Origin: Streptomyces fulvoviolaceus
GTDB taxonomy: Bacteria; Actinomycetota; Actinomycetes; Streptomycetales; Streptomycetaceae
Direction of reading: 5' to 3'
NCBI RefSeq assembly: GCF_000718165.1
Contig: NZ_JOEY01000050.1
Coordinates: forward strand, 1 to 64,000
DNA length: 64,000 bases
Shown here: positions 9,074 through 18,735 of the stretch, one piece after another
Numbering within the stretch: the first letter of the stretch is position 1
Layout of the letters: each line of letters opens with the position of its first letter
Translations under genes and position numbers: made by a program
Notes under the pieces: generated by a model
Told to the model about the DNA's origin: nothing
Databases searched by the model: none
What the model saw: only the letters and a program-made list of their open reading frames with translations

Positions 9074-12000
9074 TCACAGGGCTCGGTGGGCGCCCAGCAC
9101 CTCGTCGAGTTCGCCGAGTGCGTCGGCCGGGGTGAGGGCCGCGCCCCGGCTGTGCTCCGTCGCGTACCGCACGGGGCCCAGTCCGGCGCGGGCGGCGGCC
9201 TCGGCGCTCTCTGCCTGCGTGTCCTCCGGGTGGGGGCGCGGCTCGCCCTCGCGCCACTGCTCCGCGGCGGCGAGCAGCCGGGCCGCGCGCGGGTGGTCCC
9301 CGAGATCGGTGAGCAGGGCGGCCGCGCAGTCCACGAGCGTCGCCACGATCACGTCGGCGCACCGCTTCTCGATCGCCTCGCGGATGGTGTCGGCCAGCTT
9401 CGGCAGTCCGTTCTCCGGGCCCGACTCGGCGACCGTCACCATCGCCTCGACCGAGTTCAGCATGACCGTGAACTGGGGTGGCGGCGAGGTCTGCCCGATC
9501 TCCGCGCGGACCGCGTCCACCAACTCGCGTGCGCGGGCGGTGTCCTTGTCGTCCAGCGCCATGTGGGCCCGCAGCAGCCGGACGTACGCCCGGGCCTCCG
9601 GAACGCCGTAGCGCTCGCCGGCGACGCGCGCCTCCTCCAGCGTGGTCAGCGCGGCCTGGCGGTCGCCCGTGCGGTACGCGATCTCGGCGAGCCGGGCGAT
9701 GAGGAACGGCGTCTCGGCGTACGCCCCCACCTCGTAGGCGAGCCGCAACCCCTCCTCGTACTCCCCCTTGGCCTGGGCCGGCCGGCCGCGGGCCATGGCG
9801 GCCTCGCCGGCCGCGCTGCAGACCTGGGCCGCCAGCCAGCGGTCGCCGGAGCGGCTGGTGAGCACCCGCAGCTCCGCGAGGTCGTCGTCCACGCCCGCCA
9901 TACCGCCCGGAGAGTCGACGACCATGTGCGTACGGAACATCAGGACGACGGCGACGGCCCAGTCGTCGCCGTGGGCACGGCAGTGGGCGACGGCGATGTC
10001 CATGACGGCCCGGACGTCCTGCGGGCCCCTCAGGATGAAGGTCATCATCGGCCAGACGAGCCCCGGCAGCCGGGCCGCGTCCGGGCCGCCCCGCTCGAAG
10101 TGCGCCCGCACCAGCTCGGCGTACTGGCGCATCCGGTCGTCCAGCCCGTCCAAGGGATCGACCTCGGCCCTGAGGAAGAGATGCAGCATCCGGACGTCCA
10201 TCCGCAGGGTGTGCAGGGGATGGCGCGTCTCCCGGTCGGGGGAGGCGAGGAAGGCGTCCACAGGGTCCGGGGCCGAGCCCGGGGGCGTGTCCAGGGCCGC
10301 GCCCAGGCGCACCACCCGGTCGGTCCACTCCGCGCCCTCGCGGCGGTAGTTGCGCAGCCACCAGAACCAGCCCATCGCGAGGGTGAGCGCGCCGGCCTCC
10401 GCCTCGTCGGCGGCGGTGATCGCACGGTGGAGGGCGGCCCGGATGTTGTCCAGCTCGGTCTCCAGGCGGGACATCCACGGCAGTTGGCCGGCGGAGCGCA
10501 GCAGGGGCTCGGCCTCCTCGACGAGCGCGCGCACCCACGCGCGGTGCCGGCGCTCGGCCGCGGCACGCAGTTCGGGGAGCTCGGCGGCGCGCTCGACGGC
10601 GTACTCGTGGATGGTCTCCAGCATGCGGTAGCGCATGCCGTCGCTGCCGGGGCGCTCAGCGCTCCGCTGGTTGTGCGGTTCGTCTGCCGCGGGCCGGTGG
10701 GGGCTGGTCGCTCCGCCACTCCCGGCTTCTCCCCCACTCTCGACTTCGCTCGAGCGGGGGGACACCCATGGGCGGGAGGGACCCTCATCGTGGCGGAGCC
10801 GCATGTCGATACCGCCCCGCGCCCTTGCGGGGCGGGGTTCCGCAGCCGACTTCACCCTGTCCGCTTCACAAGGACCGGCCACGATCAGGGACTTGTCGAC
10901 GAGCGCCCCGATCAGCTCCGCGGCCGATTCGCCGCACACGGCTTCCGCCGCTTCCAGATCCCAGCCGCCCGCGAAGACGGACACCTCGCGCAGCAGCGTC
11001 CGCTCCCGTTCGTCGAGCAGGTCCCAGGACCAGTCGACGACGGCCCGCAGGGTCTGCTGGCGGGGCAGGACCGTGCGGCTCCCGGCGGTGAGGAGGCGGA
11101 AGCGGTCGTCGAGACGGTCGGCGATCTGCCGGGGCGTGAGCAGCCGCAGCCGGGCGGCCGCCAGCTCGATGGCGAGCGGCAGCCCGTCGAGGCGCCGGCA
11201 GATCTCGGCGACGGCCTCCTTGTCGCCGAGCACGGTGTCCGTGTCGGGGCGGACGGCGGCGGCACGCTCGGCGAAGAGGCGGTGCGCCTGGGCGGGGAGC
11301 AGGGGCTCGACCGGGCGCACCAACTCGCCGGGGACTCCGAGGGGTTCACGGCTGGTGGCGAGGATCGTGAGCCCCGGGCAGCGGGTGAGGAGCGTCTCGG
11401 CGAGATCGGCCGCCGCGCCGATGACATGTTCGCAGTTGTCAAGGAGCAGGAGTTGGCTGCGCGGGGCGCAGTACTCGACGAGCAGGGCGACCGGGTCGTC
11501 CTGCGAGCCCGTCAGCTCGGTGGTCCTGAGCACGGTCTCGCGCAGACCGAGCGCACTGACCACCGCGCCCGGCACCGCCTCCGGCTGGTCGAGCGGGGCG
11601 AGCTCGACCAGCCACGCCTGCGGGAGCCCGGCGGCGGCCTCCTCGGCGAGACGGGTCTTTCCGGAGCCGCCCGGTCCGGTGAGGGTGACGAGACGGGCCC
11701 TGTGCAATTCGGAACGGATGGCGTCGAGTTCAGGTTCCCGCCCGACGAAAGTCGTCAGCCGGGGGCGGATGTTGCCGCCGGATCCGGGGCCTACGGCGGT
11801 GCGGGCGGGCGGCGTGTGCGGCTCCGTCGGGGCCAGCAGCTCGGTGTGCAGGGCGCGGAGTTCGGGCCCGGGGTCGGTGCCGAGGTCGTCGGCGAGGGCG
11901 CGGCGCGCGGCTTCGTACGCGGCGAGGGCATCGGCGCCCCGGCCGGTGTCGCGCAGGGCACGGATGAGCAGGACGTGCAGCGGTTCGTCGTACGGGTGCG

Positions 12001-12541
12001 CCGCCGTCATCTCCTTCAACTCCGGTACGACGTCGGAGGCGTGGCCGAGCAGCAGGGCCGCGCCGAGCCGGGCCCGGGTCGCCTCCAGGTGCAGCGCCTC
12101 CGGGCGGGTCGCGGCGGCGCGGTCGGGGAGGTCGGCGAGGGCGGGGCCGCGCCACAGTGCGAGGGCCGCGTCGAGGGTGCGGGCGGCCGTCTGTGCGTCG
12201 CCGCGGGCCAGGGCGGCGGTGCCCTGTAGTACGAACCGTTCGAAGACGAAGAGGTCCACGTCGTCCTGGGTCGCCGCGAGCCGGTAGCCGCCGGGCTCGG
12301 AGGTGACGGCGTCCTTGCCGACGGTACGGCGGAGGCGGCCCACCAGCGCCTGGAGGGCGGCCGGGGCGTCCTGGGGCGGGTCCTGTGTCCAGACCTCGTC
12401 GATCAGGCTCTCCGGAGTGGCCACCGCGCCGGGCCGCAGGGCGAGGGCAGTGAGCAGGGCACGCAGACGGGAGCCACCAAGAGCTACGACGGTCCCCTGG
12501 TCGTCCTCCGCCTGGGTGACGCCCAGGATTCTGTACCGCAC
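9074..12541 (-). CDS. AfsR/SARP-like regulator with BTAD and NB-ARC ATPase domains
   Basis: About 1155 residues: an OmpR-type winged helix (1-95), a bacterial transcriptional activation domain (about 100-235), and an NB-ARC/STAND ATPase with P-loop GPGGSGKT (289-296) and Walker B LLLDNCEH. A C-terminal TPR-like helical region runs to the end. It probably acts as a cytosolic ATP-gated activator of secondary metabolism or development. GTG 12541 (VRYRILGV) is selected because family members begin at this strand. There is no clear ribosome-binding site, so translation may be leaderless. Residues about 557-634 are a low-complexity insertion made of intergenic-type stem-loop sequence. Upstream sits a dispersed repeat, then the asparagine-synthetase-like gene. 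Confidence 0.85.
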   Translation of the reverse strand: MRYRILGVTQAEDDQGTVVALGGSRLRALLTALALRPGAVATPESLIDEVWTQDPPQDAPAALQALVGRLRRTVGKDAVTSEPGGYRLAATQDDVDLFVFERFVLQGTAALARGDAQTAARTLDAALALWRGPALADLPDRAAATRPEALHLEATRARLGAALLLGHASDVVPELKEMTAAHPYDEPLHVLLIRALRDTGRGADALAAYEAARRALADDLGTDPGPELRALHTELLAPTEPHTPPARTAVGPGSGGNIRPRLTTFVGREPELDAIRSELHRARLVTLTGPGGSGKTRLAEEAAAGLPQAWLVELAPLDQPEAVPGAVVSALGLRETVLRTTELTGSQDDPVALLVEYCAPRSQLLLLDNCEHVIGAAADLAETLLTRCPGLTILATSREPLGVPGELVRPVEPLLPAQAHRLFAERAAAVRPDTDTVLGDKEAVAEICRRLDGLPLAIELAAARLRLLTPRQIADRLDDRFRLLTAGSRTVLPRQQTLRAVVDWSWDLLDERERTLLREVSVFAGGWDLEAAEAVCGESAAELIGALVDKSLIVAGPCEADRVKSAAEPRPARARGGIDMRLRHDEGPSRPWVSPRSSEVESGGEAGSGGATSPHRPAADEPHNQRSAERPGSDGMRYRMLETIHEYAVERAAELPELRAAAERRHRAWVRALVEEAEPLLRSAGQLPWMSRLETELDNIRAALHRAITAADEAEAGALTLAMGWFWWLRNYRREGAEWTDRVVRLGAALDTPPGSAPDPVDAFLASPDRETRHPLHTLRMDVRMLHLFLRAEVDPLDGLDDRMRQYAELVRAHFERGGPDAARLPGLVWPMMTFILRGPQDVRAVMDIAVAHCRAHGDDWAVAVVLMFRTHMVVDSPGGMAGVDDDLAELRVLTSRSGDRWLAAQVCSAAGEAAMARGRPAQAKGEYEEGLRLAYEVGAYAETPFLIARLAEIAYRTGDRQAALTTLEEARVAGERYGVPEARAYVRLLRAHMALDDKDTARARELVDAVRAEIGQTSPPPQFTVMLNSVEAMVTVAESGPENGLPKLADTIREAIEKRCADVIVATLVDCAAALLTDLGDHPRAARLLAAAEQWREGEPRPHPEDTQAESAEAAARAGLGPVRYATEHSRGAALTPADALGELDEVLGAHRAL
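10731..10760. repeat. Stem-loop repeat inside the AfsR-like gene
   Basis: CCCCCACTCTCGACTTCGCT and the following CGAGCGGGGG form an imperfect palindrome of a type widely scattered between Streptomyces genes. Here it lies in frame within the regulator, just after the NB-ARC region. A second GC hairpin (CGCCCCGC...GCGGGGCG) lies about 60 bp further on, near 10815-10845. Confidence 0.6.
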
Positions 12542-12645
12542 CGGGTCATTGTGTCCGGGGTCCCTGTGCGGGGCACGGGGTTTCGGCGGCGGGGCGGGTG
12601 AGGTTGCCCGGGGTTCCTTGCGGCGCCCGGTGCCTGTGCGGGCGT

Positions 12646-12716
12646 CCCTGGGGGCTGCGCCCCCAGCCCCCTTCGGCCTGAACGGCCTCGTCCTCAAACG
12701 CCGGACGGGCTGGAAA
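12646..12716. repeat. Dispersed intergenic repeat, copy A
   Basis: A roughly 70-bp element begins with the stem-loop CTGGGGGCTGCGCCCCCAG, continues through TTCGGCCTGAACGGCCTCGT, and ends with AACGCCGGACGGGCTGGAA. Near-identical copies occur at 18373-18444 and 26418-26498. It sits between the AfsR-like and asparagine-synthetase-like genes and may act as a transcript 3' structure. Confidence 0.8.
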
Positions 12717-12729
12717 TGTGGGCCTGGGC

Positions 12730-14829
12730 CTATCCGTACGCGGCCTCGCCCCCGGACGCCAACGCCCCCCGCATCGGCCTGATCCCCGCCGGCACCGCAC
12801 GCGCGCGTGCCGGGGTTCCCGTCCAGCATGTTCCGCGGCGGGCGAGCAGGCGGCCGAGCCAGAGCTCGAGGGAGACAAGGTCCGCGAGGCCGTCCAGAGG
12901 AAGCGATTCGCCTTCCGCGGCCGCGCGCAGGGCCTTGCGGACCACTCGGGCCTCCACCAGCCCCGCCTGCGCGAGCAGTGGCGTGCCGAAGAGGTCCATC
13001 AGGGAGTCCGAGGCGACCCGTAGGCCGGTGCGGGCGGCGGCGGCCGAGGATGCGTGGGACGGGGCGCCCCAGCCGGGTGGGAGGTCGGTGATGCCGGCGC
13101 CCTGCAACACCGTACGGAGGATCTCCGCGCGGGCGCCCGGCTGGACCCGGAGTGCCTCTGGGAGGGCTCGGCAGGCGCGGACGACCTGGTTGTCGAGGAA
13201 CGGCGCGTGCAGTCGCTGGAAGCGGACCTCGGCCGCCTGCTCCAGCACCCGCAGATCCGCCGCGTGCCGCGCCAGCGCCGCACGCGCGCGGAAGTCGCCC
13301 GGGCGTTGGCCGGGTCCCACTCCCGAGCGGAGCGTGGCCCCTTGCAGACGAACCGATACTTCAGCCAGCGCCTCCCCCGTCAGCCACCGCGCCGCCGGGC
13401 CCGGTCTGGCCCAGGTGAGCGCTGCGAGAGACGCCCCCACGGCACCTCCGGGTTCGTCGAAGCGGCGGTTCAGGAGGCGGTCGGCGAGGTCTTCCAGGCC
13501 GGTGCGGTAGGGAGTGCGGGCCAGGCGCCGGGCGGCGCCGTACACGCGCGCGGGGACCAGTACCGAACCGTCCGCCTTCGCCAGCGCGGCGACGGGACGT
13601 ACGAGGTGGCGGCGCTTGCGGTCCATCAACAGGTCCGCCAGACGGGCCGGGTGGGCGTCCAGGACCTGGCGGGCACCGTAGCCCGTGAAGTGGTCCGCGC
13701 TGCCGGCGGCGAGGCGTGCGCGGTGGCGGGCGGCCGTCACCAGGGACTGGCTGGGCTCGTCGGTCAGCGGGCCGTCCAGGTCGGCGTACGGGAGGGTCTC
13801 CTCGCCGCCGGCCACGACCACGTGGTGCAGGCGGGGGTTGGCAGCCAGCGATCCCGCCCGCTCCAGTTCGGCCTCGCGTCCGCCGACCGTCAGGTCGTTG
13901 AAGGTGACCGCCAGCAGGCGCTCGCCCGCCCCCGTGCCGTGCCCCAGCACCGTGCCCGGCGCCCCCGGCAGCCCGGCCGCCAGCAGGGCCAGCGTTCCCG
14001 AGGCCGGCCCGCCCGACAGGTCCGCCCCGATCCCCGGCACCGGCATCCCGCGCGCGGCACGCCGTTCGGCGGGCCCCATCCCGGGCACCGGCCCGGGGTC
14101 GATGTCGGCGCCCGGAACATGCCGGGGAGCCGACAGACGCGCGCGTACCGCGTCCACCAGCGCGTCCCGTACCGCGTCCACCGCGCTGTCCGGGTCGGCG
14201 GAGGGCGCGGCGACGGCGAGGGAGGCGACCGCCTCGTACCCGGCGATCTCGCGCGCCCCGGCACGCAGGATCAGCGCGTGCCCCGGCGGAATGCGCCGTA
14301 CGCCGTCGTAGGGGGTGGAGTCGTGCAGCGCGGCCGGTACGTCGGGGGCGGCTAGAAGCGCGGCGAGGTGCCCGAAGTCGAGGTTGGCCTCGATGAGGTC
14401 GGCGAGGGGGAGGGCGGCGGTCGCGTACGCCGTACCGCCGGCCCAGGGGGTGTAGAACACGGGCCGCGCGCCCGCCAGATCACCGCACACCATGAGCCGG
14501 CGCCCCACCTGGACGACGGCGGTGTAGCTGCCGGACCAGGCCGTCAGATGCCGAAGTGCCCCTCCGCGCGCGGCGAAGAGACCGACCCGCAGTTGTTCGT
14601 CCGACGCCCCACAGGTGCCGAGGACGGCGATCCGGGTGCGTTCGTCGGCCTTCACCACGCGCACCTCGTCCGGGCGCCAGTCGCCGACGGCCCACAGCGG
14701 ATCGGGGTCTCCCCAAAGGAGTTGGGAACCCACCGGGTGCACCGTCTCGCCGTCGTTCCCGGTGGCTCCCGCAGAACCGATCTCGGGGGCACCCGCGGCG
14801 GTGCTGCTCCATCCCACCAACCACCGCAT
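12730..14829 (-). CDS. Asparagine-synthetase-like protein lacking key catalytic residues
   Basis: This 699-residue class B asparagine-synthetase homologue has an N-terminal glutaminase-like half and a C-terminal synthetase-like half. The initiator is followed by Arg-Trp rather than the Cys required for glutaminase chemistry. The pyrophosphate loop near residue 271 reads SGGPASG, where active enzymes have SGGxDS. Ammonia release and possibly ATP pyrophosphatase activity are therefore expected to be lost, and a regulatory or repurposed role is likely. ATG 14829 has GGAGG upstream. No precursor peptide or protease gene is adjacent, so it is not an obvious lasso-peptide cyclase. It looks like a conserved, functionally unknown chromosomal gene. 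Confidence 0.8.
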   Translation of the reverse strand: MRWLVGWSSTAAGAPEIGSAGATGNDGETVHPVGSQLLWGDPDPLWAVGDWRPDEVRVVKADERTRIAVLGTCGASDEQLRVGLFAARGGALRHLTAWSGSYTAVVQVGRRLMVCGDLAGARPVFYTPWAGGTAYATAALPLADLIEANLDFGHLAALLAAPDVPAALHDSTPYDGVRRIPPGHALILRAGAREIAGYEAVASLAVAAPSADPDSAVDAVRDALVDAVRARLSAPRHVPGADIDPGPVPGMGPAERRAARGMPVPGIGADLSGGPASGTLALLAAGLPGAPGTVLGHGTGAGERLLAVTFNDLTVGGREAELERAGSLAANPRLHHVVVAGGEETLPYADLDGPLTDEPSQSLVTAARHRARLAAGSADHFTGYGARQVLDAHPARLADLLMDRKRRHLVRPVAALAKADGSVLVPARVYGAARRLARTPYRTGLEDLADRLLNRRFDEPGGAVGASLAALTWARPGPAARWLTGEALAEVSVRLQGATLRSGVGPGQRPGDFRARAALARHAADLRVLEQAAEVRFQRLHAPFLDNQVVRACRALPEALRVQPGARAEILRTVLQGAGITDLPPGWGAPSHASSAAAARTGLRVASDSLMDLFGTPLLAQAGLVEARVVRKALRAAAEGESLPLDGLADLVSLELWLGRLLARRGTCWTGTPARARAVPAGIRPMRGALASGGEAAYG

Positions 14830-15557
14830 GGACGCCTCCACAGGCTGTGGACAACCAGTGCACCGTAAGAACCGGTCCCCATGCTGCCATGAAGGAAGCG
14901 CACCGGAGAGGCGGTGGACCCGCTTGCGCTCCGGGGAATGCGCCCTCGCGGGCTCCTCACAGGCCCCCCGCGACCCCCTCGCGGACCCCCTGTGGACATC
15001 GCACACGGAACCGAACACCCTGGCGGGGCAAGGAAGGTGCGACGCGAATGCGCCCCCGATACGCTCCCCCAAAACGCCCTACGCGCCCTCAACTCCCATG
15101 GTGGGAGGGCTGATCGCCCGGGAAAGCAGGGGTCGATTTTCGGCCAAATCGGCGCAGTCGGCGCAGCCCTGAGCACACGCTCCGTACACGCTCCACGCGC
15201 CGCAGATCAGGCGCGCAGCCCGGGAGACGCCACTTCGCCCCCCGGGCCGGTCCGCCGCCCGCGGGGATGTAGGCGGCGGTGTCCCCCAGCCCACTGGATC
15301 CAGTACAGCGGGCCGACCCACGCAGTATCCATGGAAGCGCTCCCCCGATGGCCGGAGAAGAGCGCACGCACGGGCGCACGGCCACACAACGGGAGCACGA
15401 CGCAACTGCGCGTATCGGACCCGCACTTCCGTACGGACCACAATCCCGCCATCCGGAACAATGCCTCTTAACGCTTGGGATGCGGCGAACTACGCTGGGT
15501 TTACGAATGCCGCGTGGTTATGCCAGCGCGGCAGCCGTCTGTGTCGAGGGGTGGCGC
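14830..15557. other. Long divergent intergenic region upstream of the NsdA-like gene
   Basis: This is 728 bp without a credible gene. It contains a perfect TTGTCCACA DnaA-box-like site (14846-14854, minus orientation), a CTCCCATGGTGGGAG hairpin near 15091-15105, a 12-bp palindrome ACTGGATCCAGT at 15293-15304, and a promoter-like element at 15468-15496. Such a long upstream region suggests complex developmental control of the plus-strand gene. Confidence 0.5.
15468..15496 (+). promoter_or_regulatory. Putative vegetative-type promoter of the NsdA-like gene
   Basis: TTAACG (15468-15473) and TACGCT (15491-15496) are separated by 17 bp, close to the HrdB-type consensus. They lie about 60 bp upstream of the ATG at 15558, in a locally AT-richer stretch. 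Confidence 0.5.
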
Positions 15558-16982
15558 ATGTCCAGGGAGCAACGCGGGCCGAACGAAAAACTCGGCGCCG
15601 TTCTCGCCCTCGCGGGAATCAGCAACGCAGGACTCGCGCGTCGCGTCAACGATCTTGGCGCTCAACGCGGGTTGACTCTTCGCTACGACAAGACGTCGGT
15701 GGCGCGCTGGGTGTCGAAGGGAATGGTGCCTCAAGGAGCCGCGCCGCACCTCATCGCCGCCGCCATCGGCCAGAAGCTCGGCCGCCCGGTGCCGCTCCAC
15801 GAGATCGGCCTGGCGGACGCGGATCCCGCACCCGAGGTGGGCCTCGCCTTCCCCAGGGACGTCGGACAGGCGGTCAGATCGGCGACGGAGCTCTACCGTC
15901 TCGACCTCGCCGGGCGCCGGGCCGGCACCGGCGGCATCTGGCAGTCGCTCGCCGGATCGTTCGCAGTGAGCGCATACGCAACGCCTGCCTCACGGTGGCT
16001 GATAACCCCGGCCGACAGCTCGGTCGCGCGCGATGTGAACCCTTCCGAGGCCTCCGGCGCACCGCAGAAAGTCGGCCACAGCGATGTGCTGAAGCTGCGG
16101 GAGGCCGCCGAGGACGCCAGGCGCTGGGACTCCAAGTACGGAGGCGGCGACTGGCGTTCGTCCATGGTGCCGGAGTGCCTGCGGGTGGAGGCGGCTCCGC
16201 TGCTGCTCGGGTCTTACTCGGACGAGGTGGGGCGGGCGCTGTTCGGTGCGAGCGCCGAACTCACGCGCCTGGCCGGGTGGATGGCCTTCGACACGGGGCA
16301 GCAGGAGGCCGCGCAGCGGTACTACATCCAGGCGCTGCGGCTGGCGCGCGCGGCGGCCGACGTCCCCCTCGGGGGGTATGTGTTGGCGTCGATGTCCCTG
16401 CAGGCGACCTATCGGGGGTTCGGCGACGAGGGCGTGGATCTCGCCCAGGCCGCGCTGGAGCGCAACCGGGGGCTGGCCACCGCCCGCACCATGAGCTTCT
16501 TCCGCCTCGTCGAGGCACGCGCACACGCGCGTGCGGGTGACGCGCAGGCGGCGGGCGCGGCGCTTCGGGCTGCCGAGGGCTGGCTGGAGCGGGCCCGCGA
16601 CGGCGACAGCGATCCGTCCTGGCTCGGCTTCTACTCCTACGACCGTTTCGCCGCGGACGCGGCCGAGTGCTACCGCGATCTGAAGGCGCCGCGTCAGGTC
16701 CGCCGGTTCACCGAGCAGGCGCTGTCGAAGCCGACGGAGGAGTTCGTGCGCTCGCACGGACTCAGGCTGGTGGTCTCGGCGGTCGCCGAGCTCGAGTCCG
16801 GCAATCTCGATGCGGCATGCGAGCAGGGCGTGCGGGCGGTGGAGGTCGCGGGGCGCATTTCCTCGGCGCGCACCACCGAGTACGTGAAGGATCTGCTCCA
16901 TCGGCTGGAGCCGTACGGCGACGAACCTCGCGTGGTGGAGTTGCGGGAGCGGGCTCGGCCGTTGCTTGTCGCTCCGGCGTAG
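15558..16982 (+). CDS. NsdA-like sporulation/antibiotic regulator
   Basis: A 474-residue soluble protein. The N-terminus (about 1-85) looks like a helix-turn-helix of the XRE/NsdA type ([21 protein letters not shown], then [13 protein letters not shown]). The C-terminal 250 residues form TPR-like helical repeats ([41 protein letters not shown]). Relatives are negative regulators of sporulation and antibiotic production; I recall the S. coelicolor orthologue as SCO4114, a sporulation-associated protein. ATG 15558 has GAGGGG at good spacing, and the upstream in-frame extension has non-coding composition. DNA binding is inferred, not shown. Confidence 0.82.
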   Translation: MSREQRGPNEKLGAVLALAGISNAGLARRVNDLGAQRGLTLRYDKTSVARWVSKGMVPQGAAPHLIAAAIGQKLGRPVPLHEIGLADADPAPEVGLAFPRDVGQAVRSATELYRLDLAGRRAGTGGIWQSLAGSFAVSAYATPASRWLITPADSSVARDVNPSEASGAPQKVGHSDVLKLREAAEDARRWDSKYGGGDWRSSMVPECLRVEAAPLLLGSYSDEVGRALFGASAELTRLAGWMAFDTGQQEAAQRYYIQALRLARAAADVPLGGYVLASMSLQATYRGFGDEGVDLAQAALERNRGLATARTMSFFRLVEARAHARAGDAQAAGAALRAAEGWLERARDGDSDPSWLGFYSYDRFAADAAECYRDLKAPRQVRRFTEQALSKPTEEFVRSHGLRLVVSAVAELESGNLDAACEQGVRAVEVAGRISSARTTEYVKDLLHRLEPYGDEPRVVELRERARPLLVAPA

Positions 16983-17077
16983 GGGCGGGTCAGGAGCGGG
17001 TTCGGAAGCATCCGCCTCTCGGGTTTGAAGGCATTGTCAGTGGCGCAGTGCACTATCGAATGCGGGAGGTGGTGCAG

Positions 17078-18289
17078 GTGCGGGCTGGGGTCGCTTACGA
17101 CTGTGACGTGCTCGTCGTCGGTGGCGGGATCGTCGGGCTGTCCACGGCGTATGCGATCACTCGGGCCGTGCCGGGCACACGGGTGACGGTGCTGGAGAAG
17201 GAGCCGGGGCCCGCCCGGCATCAGACGGGGCGCAACAGCGGGGTGATCCACAGCGGGGTCTACTACCGGCCCGGGTCCCTCAAGGCTCGGTACGCGGTGC
17301 GGGGTGCCGCGGAGATGGTGAAGTTCTGTGCCGAGTACGACATCCCGCACGCCGTCACCGGCAAGCTGATCGTCGCGACCGAGCGGGACGAGCTGCCCCG
17401 GCTGCACGCGCTCGTGCAGCGCGGGCGGGAGAACGGCATTCCGGTGCGGGAACTGGGCGCCTCCCAGATCGCGGAGTACGAACCGGAGGTGCGGGGGCTC
17501 GCCGCGATACACGTCGGGACGACCGGGGTGTGTGACTTCGTCGGGGTCGCGCGGCAACTGGCCGAGGCATCGGGGGCGGAGATCCGGTACGGCGCCCAGG
17601 TCGTGCGGGTCGACCGGCGGGCCGGGCTCGGGGTGGCCGTGCTCACCGGGGCCGGGGACGTCGTGCGCGGGCGGGTGCTGGTGAACTGTGCCGGGCTGTA
17701 CTGCGACGAGGTGGCCCGGATGACGGGGGACGAGCCGGGGATGCGGATCGTGCCCTTCCGGGGGGAGTACTACGAGCTCGCGCGGCCCGAGCTGGTGCGG
17801 GGGCTGGTGTATCCGGTGCCGGATCCGGCGTTTCCGTTCCTCGGGGTGCATCTCACGCGTGGGATCGACGGGGGTGTGCATGTCGGGCCCAATGCGGTGC
17901 CCGCGCTGGCCCGGGAGGGGTACGGGTGGGGGACGTTGCGGGTGCGGGAGCTGGGGGCGACGGTGAGCTGGCCGGGGGCCTGGCGGATGGCCCGGGAGCA
18001 CTGGCGGTACGGGGCGGGGGAGCTGCGGCGGTCGGTGTCCAAGCGGGCCTTTGCGGGGGCGGTGCGGAGGTTGTTGCCGGCGGTGGTGGAGGGGGATCTG
18101 GTGCCTGCGGTGGCGGGGGTGCGGGCGCAGGCCGTGCTGCGGGACGGGACGCTGGTGGATGACTTTCTGATTCGGGAGGGGGAGCGGGCTGTGCATGTGC
18201 TGAATGCGCCTTCGCCTGCGGCGACGGCTTCGTTGCCGATCGGGCGGGAGGTGGCTCGGCGGGCGTTGGGTGTGCTGGGTTCTGTCTGA
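17078..18289 (+). CDS. lhgO: L-2-hydroxyglutarate oxidase (LhgO-type FAD enzyme)
   Basis: About 403 residues of the DAO fold: an N-terminal dinucleotide motif DVLVVGGGIVGLSTAYAI, then the family-typical RNSGVIHSGVYYRPGSLKA. A conserved GLYCDEVARM segment and a C-terminal GVRAQAVLRDGTLVDDFLI complete the match. It removes the by-product L-2-hydroxyglutarate, passing electrons to the quinone pool as a peripheral membrane enzyme. GGGAGG at 17064 fits GTG 17078 best; ATG 17060 is an alternative start adding six residues. It follows the NsdA-like gene in the same direction with about 95 bp between, so it may have its own promoter. Confidence 0.88.
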   Translation: MRAGVAYDCDVLVVGGGIVGLSTAYAITRAVPGTRVTVLEKEPGPARHQTGRNSGVIHSGVYYRPGSLKARYAVRGAAEMVKFCAEYDIPHAVTGKLIVATERDELPRLHALVQRGRENGIPVRELGASQIAEYEPEVRGLAAIHVGTTGVCDFVGVARQLAEASGAEIRYGAQVVRVDRRAGLGVAVLTGAGDVVRGRVLVNCAGLYCDEVARMTGDEPGMRIVPFRGEYYELARPELVRGLVYPVPDPAFPFLGVHLTRGIDGGVHVGPNAVPALAREGYGWGTLRVRELGATVSWPGAWRMAREHWRYGAGELRRSVSKRAFAGAVRRLLPAVVEGDLVPAVAGVRAQAVLRDGTLVDDFLIREGERAVHVLNAPSPAATASLPIGREVARRALGVLGSV

Positions 18290-18372
18290 AGGTGGCGGTG
18301 GTGTGGACGCATCGGTTTTCGCCCCCGCCGCCCCTACCCGTCCCATCACCAGAGGCTCCGCCCCTTCGACCC

Positions 18373-18540
18373 CGCTGGGGGCTACGCCCCCAGAGCCCCC
18401 TTCGGCCTGGACGGCCTCGTCCTCAAACGCCGGACGGGCTGGAAGTTGCCGTGAACGGCGCTGGGAAGCGAACGCCGGACAGGCTGGAAGGTGCCCTGAA
18501 CCGCGTCGGTAAGCGAACGCCGGACGGGCTGAGAGATGCC
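18373..18540. repeat. Dispersed intergenic repeat, copy B, with tandem tail
   Basis: A full copy of the dispersed element (18373-18444) is followed by two further partial copies of its tail, AACGCCGGACGGGCTG, near 18470 and 18516, each ending in a variant of GATGCC or GGTGCC. It occupies most of the 446-bp lhgO-trmB interval. The remainder (18545-18700) has short CTACCGAG/CACCTCTCGG repeats and no gene. Confidence 0.75.
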
Positions 18541-18719
18541 GGCCGACGCTGATAGTCCGCCCCACCGAGTCACCCAGCCCTCGACCAACCGAGCCGGCCA
18601 CCTCTCGGCCTACCGAGCCTGCCACCTCTCGGGCTACCGAGTCGGGTGGTGGGTGGGCATAGGGCGAGGGTCTGGGGGCGGAGCTCCCGGCTCGGCCGAC
18701 GGCATGCGGCTGGTCGCCG

Positions 18720-18725
18720 TAAAAT
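18720..18725 (+). promoter_or_regulatory. Putative -10 element of trmB
   Basis: TAAAAT lies 10 bp before the GTG start of trmB and no ribosome-binding site intervenes. This spacing predicts a leaderless or nearly leaderless transcript, which is common in actinobacteria. Confidence 0.5.
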
Positions 18726-18735
18726 CGGTCCCACT

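Noticed and set aside
9086..12229. 1047-residue plus-strand frame opposite the AfsR-like gene
   Set aside because: Composition is Gly/Arg/Glu-rich without motifs. The opposite strand has winged-helix, BTAD and NB-ARC domains.
12730..14829. Lasso-peptide cyclase assignment for the asparagine-synthetase-like gene
   Set aside because: No precursor peptide, PqqD-like or transglutaminase-like protease gene is next to it, and the ATP-loop Asp is missing. It looks like a conserved chromosomal gene instead.
14846..14854. Perfect DnaA-box-like TTGTCCACA sites (also near 5732) as evidence for a replication origin
   Set aside because: There are only two isolated 9-mers in 64 kb, with no cluster and no dnaA, dnaN or gyr genes nearby. 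This is about what chance predicts.
17034..17059. TTGTCA/TATCGA as the lhgO promoter
   Set aside because: Spacing between the hexamers is only 14 bp, short for a sigma-70-type promoter, so it was not listed as a feature.
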